Shown piece after piece: positions 1-9,777 of a stretch of DNA of 64,000 nt; positions within the stretch are counted from its first letter, which is position 1; every line of letters begins with the position of its first letter. The notes below the pieces were generated by a model, which was given only the letters and a program-made list of their open reading frames with translations, was not told the origin of the DNA and made no database searches. The translations under genes were made by a program, and so were the position numbers. The stretch comes from Fasciola hepatica. Its lineage: Eukaryota; Platyhelminthes; Trematoda; Plagiorchiida; Fasciolidae. Location of the stretch: the NCBI GenBank assembly GCA_948099385.1, contig CANUEZ040000002.1, positions 2,610,001-2,674,000 on the forward strand, written 5' to 3'.

Positions 1-423
1 TCTGTGCCAGCACCGCATCCAGCATTTGGAAAAGCTCAACATCTTCCTCATCTGTGGCTAGCGGTGCCCTGTAGATACAGATAATGCATATTGTACGCCC
101 CTCGATCCTAATAAAGCAGGATCTGACCTGTACATTACCGGAGACTAAGTTGAACGGAGCCTCCCAATGGCCTATGTCGGTCCGTATTAGAAGTGCCACT
201 CCGCCCCCCTGCCTTCCATCTGTTCTATCCTGTCTGTAGGCAGCGTATCCCTGGAAGCGCATGTCAGTATATGGCTTTATCCAAGTTTCCGTCAACGCAA
301 CGACCTCAGACTCTGCGATCCTAGCCGTCAACTCCCCTCTTTTTCCCGGGAGACTGCAGGTATTGATGTACCATATTGACGGTTCCCTGGTCCTCGTTAC
401 TGACTTCATTGCTAATTCTAGGG
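1..423 (-). pseudogene. nLTR-C copy 1: endonuclease (EEP) domain fragment, runs off the window
   Basis: On the minus strand this translates as the N-terminal part of an exonuclease-endonuclease-phosphatase domain of a non-LTR retrotransposon, the enzyme that nicks target DNA for target-primed reverse transcription. Visible blocks in order are a short opening NTCSLPGKRGEL, the catalytic-glutamate block ALTETWIKPYTD, the glycine-rich GGGVALLIRTDIG and the strand IICIYRAPLATDEED. The rest lies beyond the left edge. A second copy of the same family lies at 16390-16770. The preceding ORF1 ends at 424, directly upstream on the minus strand. The longest open stretch on the plus strand here (261-521) is a shadow. 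Confidence 0.8.
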
Positions 424-720
424 CTAGGGTATCCTCGGGCGCAATGTCCGAGGTGATGCCCCGTTTTTTGCCTCTAAGGGTGTCGGCGGTGCAGCATCTT
501 GCATATCGAGTGAGACTCTGAGTGTCGTGGCTTTTTCTTTTCCACCCGTCGCCCCAGTGTCAGGCTCGACATGCACAAAGGACGTTACCCCCTTTTGAGT
601 CGCCGTACCGATGGGCCGGGATGGTCTTGCGACCACCTTAGCCCAACTGGTTTCCTCGGTTTTTCCCTCTGATACCTCCAACTTCGCTGGGTGCACCAGA
701 GAGGACTTCTTGTCTTGAAG
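424..720 (-). pseudogene. nLTR-C copy 1: C-terminal part of ORF1
   Basis: Minus-strand open frame ending with a stop at 424-426, just before the endonuclease region. It shares a clear block with the ORF1 at 16863-17450: LEVSEGKTEETSWAKVV here against LEAPEGKAEETSWAGVV there, followed in both by a Pro/Arg-rich stretch, a TQK, a threonine-glycine-glycine motif and a Gln-Asp-Ala-Ala-Pro end. That makes it the tail of the same ORF1. ORF1 products of CR1/jockey-like elements bind the element RNA, but no domain is recognisable in this tail. Upstream the frame dissolves near 720-790, where the 3' end of nLTR-B abuts. Confidence 0.65.
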
Positions 721-789
721 TCTTGAAGTACTACACGGGTTCGAGGCTTTGAGCCCAATTGTCCCGGTTCTTTAGGAAATCTTTGATCT

Positions 790-1221
790 TCTGTCGGATT
801 CACCGAGCTGAAACGAGAGTAGGAAGAAGCGGGGGGGGGGGGCGGGGGTGGCAGCGAAAACAAGATACACATAACCTCATGCAGTGTAACACTGTGGACA
901 GTGCCTTTAGCTGAGTGGTGGTGCGGCATTCATGAACATATATGTGATAAAAGACATCTATTTTGTTAGTTTTTTGACAAAGGGAATTATTGGGAGAGAC
1001 CCAGGTAGAGGTATAGCTTTTTCTTGAAAATAGTTTTGTTCTGCGAGAGAACAATATCTTCCGGAAGTGCATTCCACATTGTAATAACCCTATAGCCATA
1101 AAAGTTAATCCTTAATGAAGTGCGTGGCCTCGGTTTGAAAACTTTTCTGCTGTGACCACGGAGAGAAGAGGCTGGACAGACGGAGAAGAAGCAATCGCTT
1201 TGACCTGTTTCAAAATGGTGG
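790..1221 (-). pseudogene. nLTR-B: C-terminal end of reverse-transcriptase ORF plus 3' UTR
   Basis: Reading the minus strand downward from 1221 gives the usual C-terminal block of non-LTR polymerases (RINFYGYRVITMWNALP, then a FKKKLYLYLG-like end). A 3' UTR follows, with a G-run at about 831-842. It is the continuation of the polymerase at 6655-7430: the gypsy element 1222-6654 was inserted between the two parts and duplicated the target GTGG. The open stretches on the minus strand at 585-929 and 800-1099 are not separate genes. Confidence 0.75.
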
Positions 1222-1529
1222 TGTAAGGTTGATTAGACCTTACTTCGCGGTTTCCTTAGTAAACGCGTGCTTCGGTCCTTCGTACTGCGTGGACCACCTG
1301 CACGTTACTCTAATGTGCGGCACTGCACAAATATGTTAACCAGAACAGTATTCTCCACGACCCGTGAGATTGAGAAGGCGATTGGGAGAGATAGTGGTTA
1401 GCGTGTATTTGGGAGCGTGCATGAGGGCGTGCGCAAGAGCAACGGTCAAATGGCAACCACGCTTGGCAGTCAGCGTTCAGTTAAACAATAAACGTGGTAA
1501 AAGTATGAACGAAGATGGCAACCGCTACA
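1222..1529 (-). repeat. 3' LTR of the gypsy element
   Basis: 308-bp direct repeat of 6347-6654, preceded on the plus strand by GTGG (1218-1221), the partner of the duplication at 6655-6658. Confidence 0.95.
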
Positions 1530-1541
1530 GGGGCCTCCTCC
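1530..1541 (-). promoter_or_regulatory. Polypurine tract of the gypsy element
   Basis: In minus-strand sense the bases just before the 3' LTR are AGGAGGAGGCCC. This is a short purine run in the position from which plus-strand DNA synthesis starts in LTR elements. Confidence 0.6.
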
Positions 1542-2102
1542 TAGAAGTCCGACGGAGTTGGGCTTCGATCGTGATGGTAAGCCGGAATCATTGGTTGTCC
1601 AGGAACTCCTCATAGCTTCTCCGTTATATTGTTGTTGACGTCGAACGACTGCTGATGAGTTTACCGGTGCCTGCACTCTCGAGGTCCGATGTGCGTGGGT
1701 CCAACTGTGTTTTGGCGCCCGCGGGTCTCATACGAATGCAAGCCGGAAAATGCCTCATCAGGTCCATCCAAAAAGCCGTCCAGTTGCCGTCTCCAGTGCC
1801 AGGCTGACCAATCGTCCCGTTGTCCAGTGAGCGGTTGGCTCCTTGAACGTGCACGGGAGTCAGCCAGGCTACGGATGAAGCCAATGTGACTTGTTAGATC
1901 CGTCTGAGAGAGGGCAAGGTAAACTGGAACAAAATAGCGCCTGAGGGCGCCGGCGGATGTTGGACCGTAATAACAACACACAAACGATGTTCGGTGTTGT
2001 TGTAGTCGCTAGGAGACCAGAAGAAAATGAAACCATAACTACAGATTGTAATTTCACGGGTCTGTTGTTTGGTAAATCCATGGCGAACTTCCCAACTTAT
2101 TG
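1542..2102 (-). other. Gypsy 3' untranslated region
   Basis: Between the Pol stop and the polypurine tract there are about 560 bases with only short frames in both strands (for example 1624-1884 and 1661-1981). I recognise none of them and see no envelope-like gene. Confidence 0.6.
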
Positions 2103-2620
2103 CTAACAGTCGGTTGTAAAATTCGTCACGAAATCGGTGAAGCGGACGGGATTTCGTAGTTGGCGACCGCGACGGCTACTTCGCGTTGCGGGTATGGTTG
2201 GAGAATCTGATGGACTGGCTGCCGAGTCCTCACTAGGCGTAATTGGGGGTGGTTCGAGTGGTAACTCGCTCGATGCAGGTGACTGAGCGACTTGAGTGGG
2301 TGTAAATTGGCCGAGCGGCTTGCACTCAATGACGGCAGGCTTGAGACGGTCGATAGATACGGTGTCGTGTCGTCCGTTAATGTCTATGACAAATGATTTT
2401 GCCCTACGTTTTATCACCCGAAACGGGCCAGTGTATGGCGCTTGTAGTGGTGATCGTACGCTATCGACGCGAAGGAATACATGAGTAGCGGTTCCTAACG
2501 CAGTTGGGACGTAACTTGTAAACTGTCGTTCACGCGGCGGACTGGCCTTGAGCACTCGCATGTGCTGCGTAAGGCGCTGAGCATAGTCACCGTAGTCGAA
2601 AGTCATGGTTGGTGAGGGGC
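2103..2620 (-). pseudogene. pol: Gypsy integrase C-terminal GPY/F module and Pol tail
   Basis: Frame of 167 codons that completes Pol after a frame change near 2612. The GPY/F signature is PYTGPFRVIKRRAKSFVIDI, followed by VSIDRLKPA. This module is shared by gypsy integrases and helps multimerisation or target choice. A Pro/Ser-rich linker then leads to a basic end RRGRQLRNPVRFTDFV, typical of CsRn1-like Pol ends. There is no chromodomain. Confidence 0.88.
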
Positions 2621-3590
2621 TACCAACTCCCCAGGGAGACGAAGTGTACAGCCATATACTAGTACGGCCGGTGTTGTGTGTAACTCCTCCTTAACGGTAC
2701 TACGCAGGCTTAAGAGTGCTAATGGTAGTGTTTCACTCCAAAGGGGGTTACCGTTTGCTCGAAGGGCGGCTTTTAATTGCCGGTGGAAACGCTCAACCAT
2801 ACCATTGGCCTGAGGGTGGTAAGCTGTCGTCTTAACGTGTTGGCAACCGAGCGTAGCGAGTAGGCTGCCGAAAGCGCCGTCAAAATGTGGACCGCGATCG
2901 GTGGTCACTATTGCCGGGCAACCGAAATGACTAACCCAACCGGTCAGAAAAGCTTTCGCGGCCTCTTCCGAGGTGGGACGAGGGATAGGGATGGCTTGCG
3001 GCCAGCGAGTAAAACGATCCACGCATGTGAGTATGTAAACGTACCCAAGCGAAGGTGGGAGTGGTCCTACGAGGTCGACGTGCACATGATGAAAACTTGT
3101 TTCAGGTTCTGGGAACCTGGCTAACGCCGCCTTAGTGTGCCTATGGGTCTTAACACGTTGACGTTGCAGATAAGCACGAGCCCATTGACGGACATCTCGT
3201 TTGACATTGTGCCAAACAAAACGCTCAGTTATCAGTTTCACCGAGGCAGTCACACCCGGATGAGCCAGATTATGGAGTGTCATGAACGTAGGATAACGGT
3301 GGGCAGCAGGAACTACTGGCCTAGGGCGACCTTGCGACACATCGCACACGATGGTATTCTGAGAAGCTGGGATAGGCACTGTGGTTAAACTCAAAGAACC
3401 GTTTTGTCGAAGTTGTTCGATGTCAGGGTCCATAGTTTGAGCCTGTGCCATTGCGTCCAAATTGATGTTAGGCGTTTGTGACAGACTTAGTTGATATACG
3501 CGCGATAAGGCGTCTGCGACGGGATTAAGTACCCCAGAGACGTGTCGTATGTCCACAGTAAACTGTGAGACAAAGTCTAAGTGGCGAATC
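2603..3590 (-). pseudogene. pol: Gypsy integrase
   Basis: Minus-strand frame with the integrase core. The DDE triad is visible in HVDLVGPLPPSLG, VTTDRGPHFDG and NGMVERFHRQLK. The upstream zinc region has lost its two cysteines: family members read roughly CxxCQRxK-x-RH, while here the stretch is ARAYLQRQRVKTHRH. This may impair integrase assembly. The frame ends at 2603 and continues, shifted, into the GPY/F module. It joins cDNA ends to target DNA with a 4-bp stagger, consistent with the GTGG duplication. Confidence 0.9.
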
Positions 3591-4235
3591 TCTTGCGTGG
3601 TGAATATCGATTGGAAGCTGACTTCAGTGCGTAAACCAAAGGCTTGTGGTCTGTAAACACCGTGAACGAACGGCCTTCGAGTGCATGTCGAAAATGACGG
3701 ATTCCCAAGTAGATGGCTAATAACTCTCTACCGAACGTGCTGTACCTTGATTCCGCGGGTTGTAGGCGCTTGGAGAAGAATGCTAAAGGTTGCCAAGAGT
3801 CATCTACGAACTGTTGCAGTACTGCTCCAACCGCTGTGTCCGAGGCATCCGTCACTACCGAAATAGGAGCCAAGGGGTCGGGGTGTGTAAGGAGTGCTGT
3901 GTTGGCGACAGCATCTTTGACCAAGGCGAATGCGGCTTGTGCCGTGTCGGGAAGCACGAACTTCCGCTTACCTCCGCGCAACAGGTCGGTGAGGGGTTGC
4001 ATCATTTCCGCACAGTGAGGAATAAATCGGCGGTAGAAATTCACCATACCGGCAAACTGACGCAACTGGCGAAAAGATTGGGGTTCAGGGTAGTCGCGAA
4101 TAGTGGAAACTTTATCTGACAGAGGGCGGATACCCGAGGATGAAATAGAATGTCCTATGAAAGTGATATCAGACCGGCCTAATTCGCATTTCGCGATATT
4201 GATCGTAACGCCGTGCTGGCTAAGGCGTTCGCAAA
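3577..4235 (-). pseudogene. pol: Gypsy Pol, RT thumb/connection and RNase H
   Basis: Continues pol after the frame change near 4235. FAGMVNFYRRFIPHCAEMMQPLTDLL is the RT C-terminal signature of gypsy elements. RNase H follows: VVTDASDTAVGAVLQQ with its catalytic Asp, LAFFSKRLQPAESRYSTFGRELLAIY with the catalytic Glu and FTVFTDHKPL with the next Asp. The product degrades the RNA strand of the hybrid during reverse transcription. A second frame change near 3595 ends this segment; integrase continues in another frame. Confidence 0.9.
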
Positions 4236-5336
4236 GTGCTCGAAGTGTGTAGCGTGCTCTTGCTCTGAAGAACTCGCCACCAAAATATCATCCAGGTATA
4301 CGTGGACATTTTCCAAACCACGAGTTGCTTCGTGCATGAACCGTTGAAAGGTCTGAGCTGCATTGCTGAGTCCAAACGGCATTCGCAGAAACTCGAACAG
4401 CCCGAAGGTTGTAGTGACGGCAGTTTTAGGTATATCGGCCTCTGCTACCGGGATCTGGTTGTACGCCCGAACCAAATCGATACGGCTGAAGACGGAGCAA
4501 CCTGATAAAGACGAAGTAAGGTCCTGTATATGGGGAATCGGGTATCGGTCCGGGACGGTGACTTTGTTAAGCGCTCTGTAATCACCACAGGGTCGCCAGT
4601 CGCCACTAGACTTAGGAACCATATGAAGGGGAGAAGCCCAAGGGCTACTAGAAGGGCGTATTATACCCAGTTCTAGCATATGTTCGAATTCGGCCTGTGC
4701 AAAACGAAGCTTGCCTGGTGCTAACCGACGCGGCCTACTGAACACTGGGGGTCCCTTAGTATCGATATGGTGAATGACACTGGTGGTCACTGCTGGGAGA
4801 GGCCCGGCCTGCCGAAACATGGCCGGGTAGGCGGCGATGAGTTTGCCATAAGGTCGGTGTGCCGGTGGTTGAACGTAAATGGGCGTGACGTGATTTACTC
4901 GCGAATTATGACCCGCAACGGCGAGAGTGGTCTGACGATCCACCACTCTGCGGCGCCGTGCATCAACTAACAAGTCAAAATGTTGCAGGAAGTCAGTGCC
5001 CAGAATTGGGTACGGGACGTCGGCGATGATGAATACCCAACGAAAATTACGCTTTAAACCCAAGTTTAAGGTGAGCGACCGCTGGCCAAACGTTGGGATG
5101 GCCGTGCCATTGGCAGCGCGTAGTGTTTGGGCCTGCGGTGTGCTATTGTCGTCTTTCGCTCGGGGGAGGACGCTCACTTCGGCACCGGTATCTACAAGGA
5201 ATAGGTTATTTGAAATAATGTCCCTTACGTTCAAAAGACGACTATTGGTGTGATACCCGGCTTCGTGGGTCGCCACCACGGGCCGGAAGAGTAGTTTCCC
5301 TGATGAGCACCGGGAAACGCACACCCTCGTTCGCAT
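4179..5336 (-). pseudogene. pol: Gypsy Pol, protease and reverse transcriptase part
   Basis: Minus-strand frame of 385 codons. The aspartic protease active site [13 protein letters not shown] lies near residue 50. The reverse transcriptase follows, with [20 protein letters not shown], the first catalytic block [14 protein letters not shown], the [16 protein letters not shown] block and the catalytic YLDDILVAS near residue 350. The catalytic Asp residues are present. The frame is lost near 4235, where the sequence continues in a neighbouring frame into RNase H, most simply by one lost or gained base. The first Met is probably not the true start, because Pol normally comes from a Gag-Pol readthrough. 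Confidence 0.9.
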
Positions 5337-6091
5337 CGTTCGGCTCCCTCACCGAAGCGACTGTAGTATTTACAATACCCTTCTTTTGAAGAACCGACGA
5401 AACGTCGTCGCAATGACGGACTATGGAGCCTAGGTGAGCGTGCGCGGTGCCGCTCCTGTGACCCACTTCTAACTGCCAGGCGTTGCAGGCTCGCGTCAAT
5501 TCTAGACAAAACTGACGCGAGTTCGTTAGATGTTGGCAAGGCAGGCACCGTTGCGACGGAGAGCTTGGTTACTCCAGCTACAGCGGGGTTGTATCGTGAC
5601 ATAATGTCATCAGCTATCGCTGCAGTTTCCTCCAGCGATCATTTGCGCGTGGCACTTAGTAAAACTGGAATGTTATGCGGCAAACGCTGCAGCCAAAGTT
5701 CCCTCAAGAGCGGGTCCTCGCCTTTTGTCGGTCCTCTCAAGCGCTGCATCTCACGCAGCAGTTCGGAGGGCTTCCTACTTCCAAGCTCAACGTTTTGAAG
5801 TTGTTGCATACGTTGGTCTTGCGTTGGGGTCGTGCGGGCAATGACGGCCTCCTTTAAAGCCTCATAGCTTCGGGAAGAGATTATTACGTCCCTTACTTGC
5901 ATTGTGACCTCCGGCGGGAGGCGGCCTGCTACCCACCTGAAACGGCTGGCGTCACTGGTTATACGGCAGTTTTCGAATTCTAACTCAACCAGAGTGAACC
6001 AGAGTTCTGGATCAGCAGGCGTGAATGCCGGTATGTGCAGCGTGATCGCCCCAACGGTGGGGTCTGAGCAGGATTTCCGTTCGGCAGACAT
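5231..6091 (-). pseudogene. gag: Gypsy Gag, one in-frame stop
   Basis: Structural protein forming the cytoplasmic particle. The N-terminal part (6091-5642) carries the CsRn1-type Gag core: an early acidic-aromatic block (DPELWFTLVELEFENCRI), the VRDVI region and a late LREMQRLRG motif. A TGA at 5639-5641 interrupts the frame where family members continue. The same frame resumes and runs to 5231 through a basic segment and a zinc-binding-like module [18 protein letters not shown]. CsRn1 Gags have a single atypical Cys/His module of this shape; here the His position is Tyr. The end overlaps the start of pol in another frame, so Pol may need a frameshift. The start Met at 6091 lies about 240 bases inside the primer site. 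Confidence 0.85.
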
Positions 6092-6325
6092 AGTGATTAC
6101 TTTATGGAATACAGACGGGAAAAGAAATCAACGACCAATGGGACACTATAGTCTTCGAGAAACAAAAATCACGACGAATTAGACACACAAAATATGTATG
6201 GACGAAAAAAAATTATTTGGTAAACCAACCAAAAAAAATCAAGATAGGGAAACAATAAAACACACGAAAACGTACGCAGACGGGACCTTGAACGGTAGAA
6301 AACAAGGAAACTCACGTGACCTGGG

Positions 6326-6344
6326 GATCACGTCGGGCTCACCA
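6326..6344 (-). promoter_or_regulatory. Primer-binding site, tRNA-Trp type
   Basis: Two bases inside the 5' LTR the minus strand reads TGGTGAGCCCGACGTGATC. This differs at one position from the complement of a metazoan tRNA-Trp 3' end (TGGTGACCCCGACGTGAT). tRNA-Trp priming is established for CsRn1-type gypsy elements. Confidence 0.8.
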
Positions 6345-6346
6345 AT

Positions 6347-6654
6347 TGTAAGGTTGATTAGACCTTACTTCGCGGTTTCCTTAGTAAACGCGTGCTTCGG
6401 TCCTTCGTACTGCGTGGACCACCTGCACGTTACTCTAATGTGCGGCACTGCACAAATATGTTAACCAGAACAGTATTCTCCACGACCCGTGAGATTGAGA
6501 AGGCGATTGGGAGAGATAGTGGTTAGCGTGTATTTGGGAGCGTGCATGAGGGCGTGCGCAAGAGCAACGGTCAAATGGCAACCACGCTTGGCAGTCAGCG
6601 TTCAGTTAAACAATAAACGTGGTAAAAGTATGAACGAAGATGGCAACCGCTACA
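6347..6654 (-). repeat. 5' LTR of the gypsy element
   Basis: 308 bp with TG...CA ends in minus-strand sense. It appears base-for-base the same as 1222-1529, which implies a recent insertion. The target copy GTGG follows at 6655-6658. The nLTR-B frame runs from 7509 into this LTR as a chimeric reading of about 20 codons. Confidence 0.95.
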
Positions 6655-7430
6655 GTGGAACATCAAAAACAGATCACCTCTTACACGTCTTACGTCAAGG
6701 GGATAGAGGTTGAGAAGTGAGAGGCGGACGGGATAAGGTAGATGGGATAGACCCCTTACTGCCTTGGTGGAGGCCCGCTGAACTCTTCCTAGGATCTCAC
6801 GGTCTCGGACAAGACCAGAGTGCACTATCTGACTACCGTACTCCAGCAGAGGTCGGATATACGTGCCGAAAATTATGGGGAAATTATCCTTAGATATGCG
6901 CGGGAAGGACCTTTGAATCATGTTTAGGACTCGAAAGGCAGACTTGCTCGCAAGTTCGTGATGATGAGAGAAGGATAAGTTACAATCTAACCAGAAACCG
7001 AGCGCCTTGTGTCGGTCAACCCTTGGCAGTGTGGTTGCTCCATCAATGGAAAACGTGTGACCAGTCTCTCTGCCGAAAGACATGCTCACGCATTTGTCAT
7101 CATTACCTGGGAGGTTCCAATCCCCGGACCAGTGTTTTGTTTCATAAACTGCAATTTGCAGGTCTTCAACGCTCGAACTCCAGAGGGTTATATCATCTGC
7201 GTACATGGCAATGTTCGCAGGAAGGGCTGTCGGAAGATCGTTTATATAGATCAGGAAAAGTAGAGGACCTAAGACCGACCCTTGGGGGACCCCAGTTGTT
7301 ACTGGGGAGGGTTGAGACAAAACATTCCCGACTTTAACCACAAAGGTGCGGTCGGTAAGGAAGCTACGTAGGATGGCCAACATGGAGCCTGTGATCCCGT
7401 ATGTCTGCAGCTTAGGTACATCAGAATGAA
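6655..7430 (-). pseudogene. nLTR-B: reverse transcriptase, 3' half
   Basis: Minus-strand frame (within 6595-7509) with an uninterrupted RT C-half: KLQTYGITGSMLAILRSFL, VTTGVPQGSVLGPLLFLIY, the intact catalytic box MYADDITLWS, and the thumb with LGFWLDCNLSF and YIRPLLEYGSQI. The fingers and first catalytic Asp are missing because the copy begins near 7430, abutting the end of nLTR-A. The frame stays open to the gypsy LTR at 6654, and the true C-terminus lies beyond at 790-1221. The VPQGSVLGPLLFLIYIND and YADD pattern is that of jockey/CR1-type elements. Confidence 0.9.
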
Positions 7431-8351
7431 AATCTCCGACTCTCCACACGACAAAATGTACCTTACTCGAAAGGGTTCTCTCTCGGCCATGTTGGCTGCT
7501 GCTGTGCACTGCTTCGACGGCTTGAAACTGTTTTCCATTAAAACGCCCAAGTCTGTGACCTGAAAGAACGCTTGCAATGAGCCCACTCCATTCCCACTAG
7601 CTCCTGTATTTGTGGTCAAGCATTGACACTTGGTGAGGTTTAGTGGAAAGTCCCATTTGCGTGCCCAGTTTTGTACTGCTAACACGTCAAGCTCTACATT
7701 TACTCCAGCTATGTTGACGTCATTGGCAAACATAAAGGTGGGGTTTGTAGGCTCACGTACTAGGTCGTTGATGAAGATGAGGAAGGGCAGAGGGCCGAGC
7801 ACCGAGCCCTGTTGCACCCCACTTGTTACACCTTCCAGTTTTGAGACATGAATCTCCCATTTAACACTAAATGTTCGCCTCGCTAAGAAACTATTTATCC
7901 AATGTCTTGCCTTTCCAACAATTCCCATGGACTGCAGTTTGATGTCCAGAAATCTGTGGTTCACAGAAACAAACGCCTTGCTGAAGTCCAAGTAGCAGAC
8001 CGCAATCGATTGCCCTTCGTCCAGACGCTTGGTTACCTCGTCGAAGGAACAGCAGGAGATTCGTCAGACAGGATCGTCCTTCCACAAACCCATGCTGAGC
8101 ATGTGATATGAGGTTGTGTTGAACCAGATGCCTAGAGATCTGTTTTCTGACTATTCGCTCCAGGCACTTACACAGTACTGAAGTTAAACTAGCCGATCGG
8201 TAATTTTCGGCCTTTTGCCGGGGTCTACTCTTGTAAATTCCTACCACTGTTTCTCTCCTCTAACCTCCAGGCACAATTCCCTCTCTAAGTGACGTTTCAC
8301 GCATCCCCGTCTCCCGGGGCCTTCAGGACTTCTGCCAGAGGTTGAACGATT
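7414..8351 (-). pseudogene. nLTR-A copy 1: reverse transcriptase core
   Basis: On the minus strand two overlapping frames (8247-7891 and 7991-7299) give a continuous RT with one frame change. The fingers KAENYRSASLTSVLCKCLERIV come first, then AQHGFVEGRSCLTNLL, the first catalytic block MDFSKAFVSVNH, GVQQGSVLGPLPFLIFINDL, and FANDVNIAG in place of the usual F/YADD. The second catalytic Asp of that box is therefore Asn and this copy should be inactive. The thumb begins (QCTAAANMAE) and breaks off near 7414, where nLTR-B takes over. The BEL element at 8356-14536 splits it from its upstream linker at 14541-15229. Confidence 0.9.
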
Positions 8352-8690
8352 GCTGTGTACGTTTCGTACAAACTAAACGTTTTTCTTACTGGCTACTAAC
8401 ATCTTGTTAGTAGTCACATTCTACATGTGAATCTCTTCCAAGTCATTCTCCTGTGTTGTTGGCACAAAGTTGGTCATTTTACTGAACTCAGTCCCGATTC
8501 GTGATTGGTCCATAATCCAATCTGACGGTAGCGTGACAATATGGTTTTATTTTATTCACATGGATTTGATCTTACTCTTTCATGTGATTTGAACAGTCTT
8601 ATCCGTTTCCCACTTTCTGACATTGACCTGAATTTGTTTGAATGAACATATGACGCTCCCGCCTGGTTTAACAGCAAATTTGACTATCCA

Positions 8691-8711
8691 GGTAGCGTTC
8701 TGTGGTCCAAC
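8691..8711 (+). repeat. Left terminal inverted repeat of the MULE
   Basis: Begins GGTAGCG and contains TGTGGTCCAAC. It pairs with the right end at 10256-10276. Confidence 0.85.
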
Positions 8712-8944
8712 AGCGCGTTATTTGAAAATTTGGCGTCGATTTGATTGGGTGCGCGATAACTCAGTTGCTTTTTCGGTCAAGGTACAGCAATTTGGGCTAA
8801 GATACAGCTCACGGTAACCGATACCCAAATGTGGGAATTGTACAGTAAAACGGGGAACTATACAGCTAAATTGATCATAAGAAGGAATAAGCTCTAATTG
8901 TATTTGTATACCTAAATAACGTAGATAGGTCTGGTGTATTCCCC

Positions 8945-9328
8945 AAATAAGTATGTATACAAATGTATATATATATATATATATATGTATATGTGCACAC
9001 GTAAACGCATATTTGTATATATATATATATATGTTTATAAGCGTATATGCACACGTAAGAACATATTTGTGTATTTATCTATTTACTTGTATATATATTT
9101 ATTTAGGAATATATATATATGTGTGTATACGGATCTATGCACACGTAAGTACTTGTATAGATCCGTATACACATATATTTCCAAATAAATATATATACAA
9201 TTAAATAGATAAATACACAAATATGTTCTTACGTGTGCATATATGCTTATAAACATATATATATACAAATATGTGTTCACGTGTGCACATATACATGCAT
9301 ATAAACCTATACAAATATATGTAACCAA
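8945..9328. repeat. AT-rich 0.4-kb palindrome inside the MULE
   Basis: The stretch reads nearly the same on both strands about a centre near 9150. Landmark words appear in reverse order in the second half: GTGCACACGTAA, TTTATAAGC, GCACACGTAAGAACAT, TTTATCTATTTA and GTATACGGATCTAT. Between them are (TA)n runs. It should form a long hairpin. Open frames on both strands here (8934-9188, 8953-9204, 9083-9328) are low-complexity Tyr/Ile repeats and not genes. Confidence 0.9.
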
Positions 9329-9777
9329 AATGAATGTCCGATACGTATGGGGATTACTTTTCTGGATCTAGCCGATCAACTCCTGCCTGAACGATTTTGC
9401 TTCCGTGACCGCTACTAAGCCAACCTCCAATTACGCGAGCTGAAGCACGACGCCCATTAGGCGCGCCTACCTACACATAAACCACCCATATCGTAATACG
9501 TTGCACCTAACGGACAGACCCATTCCGTAACGAATGCAAAATGGAGGACAGAATGAAGAATAAGAGTTGTATTAAAAGATGGTTGTCCAATGGTACAAAA
9601 TGCTCCTTTCATGCACACTTCCGTGCCGAAGTTCTACGGTCATAACGGTGGATCGAACAGCGTCCAGCACCCTCGACGTTGTAATGTTTTGCCGTGTTCT
9701 GTCTGTAAAGGAGAAATGGAAACAATTATTATCTGTTTTTACTTTGTACAAGGCGAAATGAGAATCGTAATTGTAAC

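Larger units (their letters stand above)
1222..6654 (-). mobile_element. Ty3/gypsy LTR retrotransposon, CsRn1-like
   Basis: 5.43-kb element transcribed on the minus strand. Two 308-bp direct repeats (6347-6654 and 1222-1529) begin TGTAAGG and end GCTACA, and I see no difference between them. The 4-bp target duplication GTGG lies at 1218-1221 and 6655-6658. Next to the 5' LTR is a primer-binding site like the 3' end of tRNA-Trp, the primer type known for the CsRn1 clade of flatworms and other invertebrates. Gag, protease, reverse transcriptase, RNase H, integrase and a GPY/F module follow in gypsy order. Four coding breaks are visible (a TGA in gag and three frame changes in pol), so this copy is not autonomous as read. 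It lies within nLTR-B. Confidence 0.95.

Noticed and set aside
831..842. G-run as a functional quadruplex
   Set aside because: A single homopolymer in an old 3' UTR; another G-run at 34141-34150 is likewise isolated. Both may be length errors.
1624..1981. Envelope-like gene at the gypsy 3' end
   Set aside because: Short overlapping frames without signal peptide, membrane segment or conservation.
8934..9328. Tyr/Ile/Val-rich open frames on both strands
   Set aside because: They are translations of a TA-rich palindrome; composition and mirror symmetry explain them.
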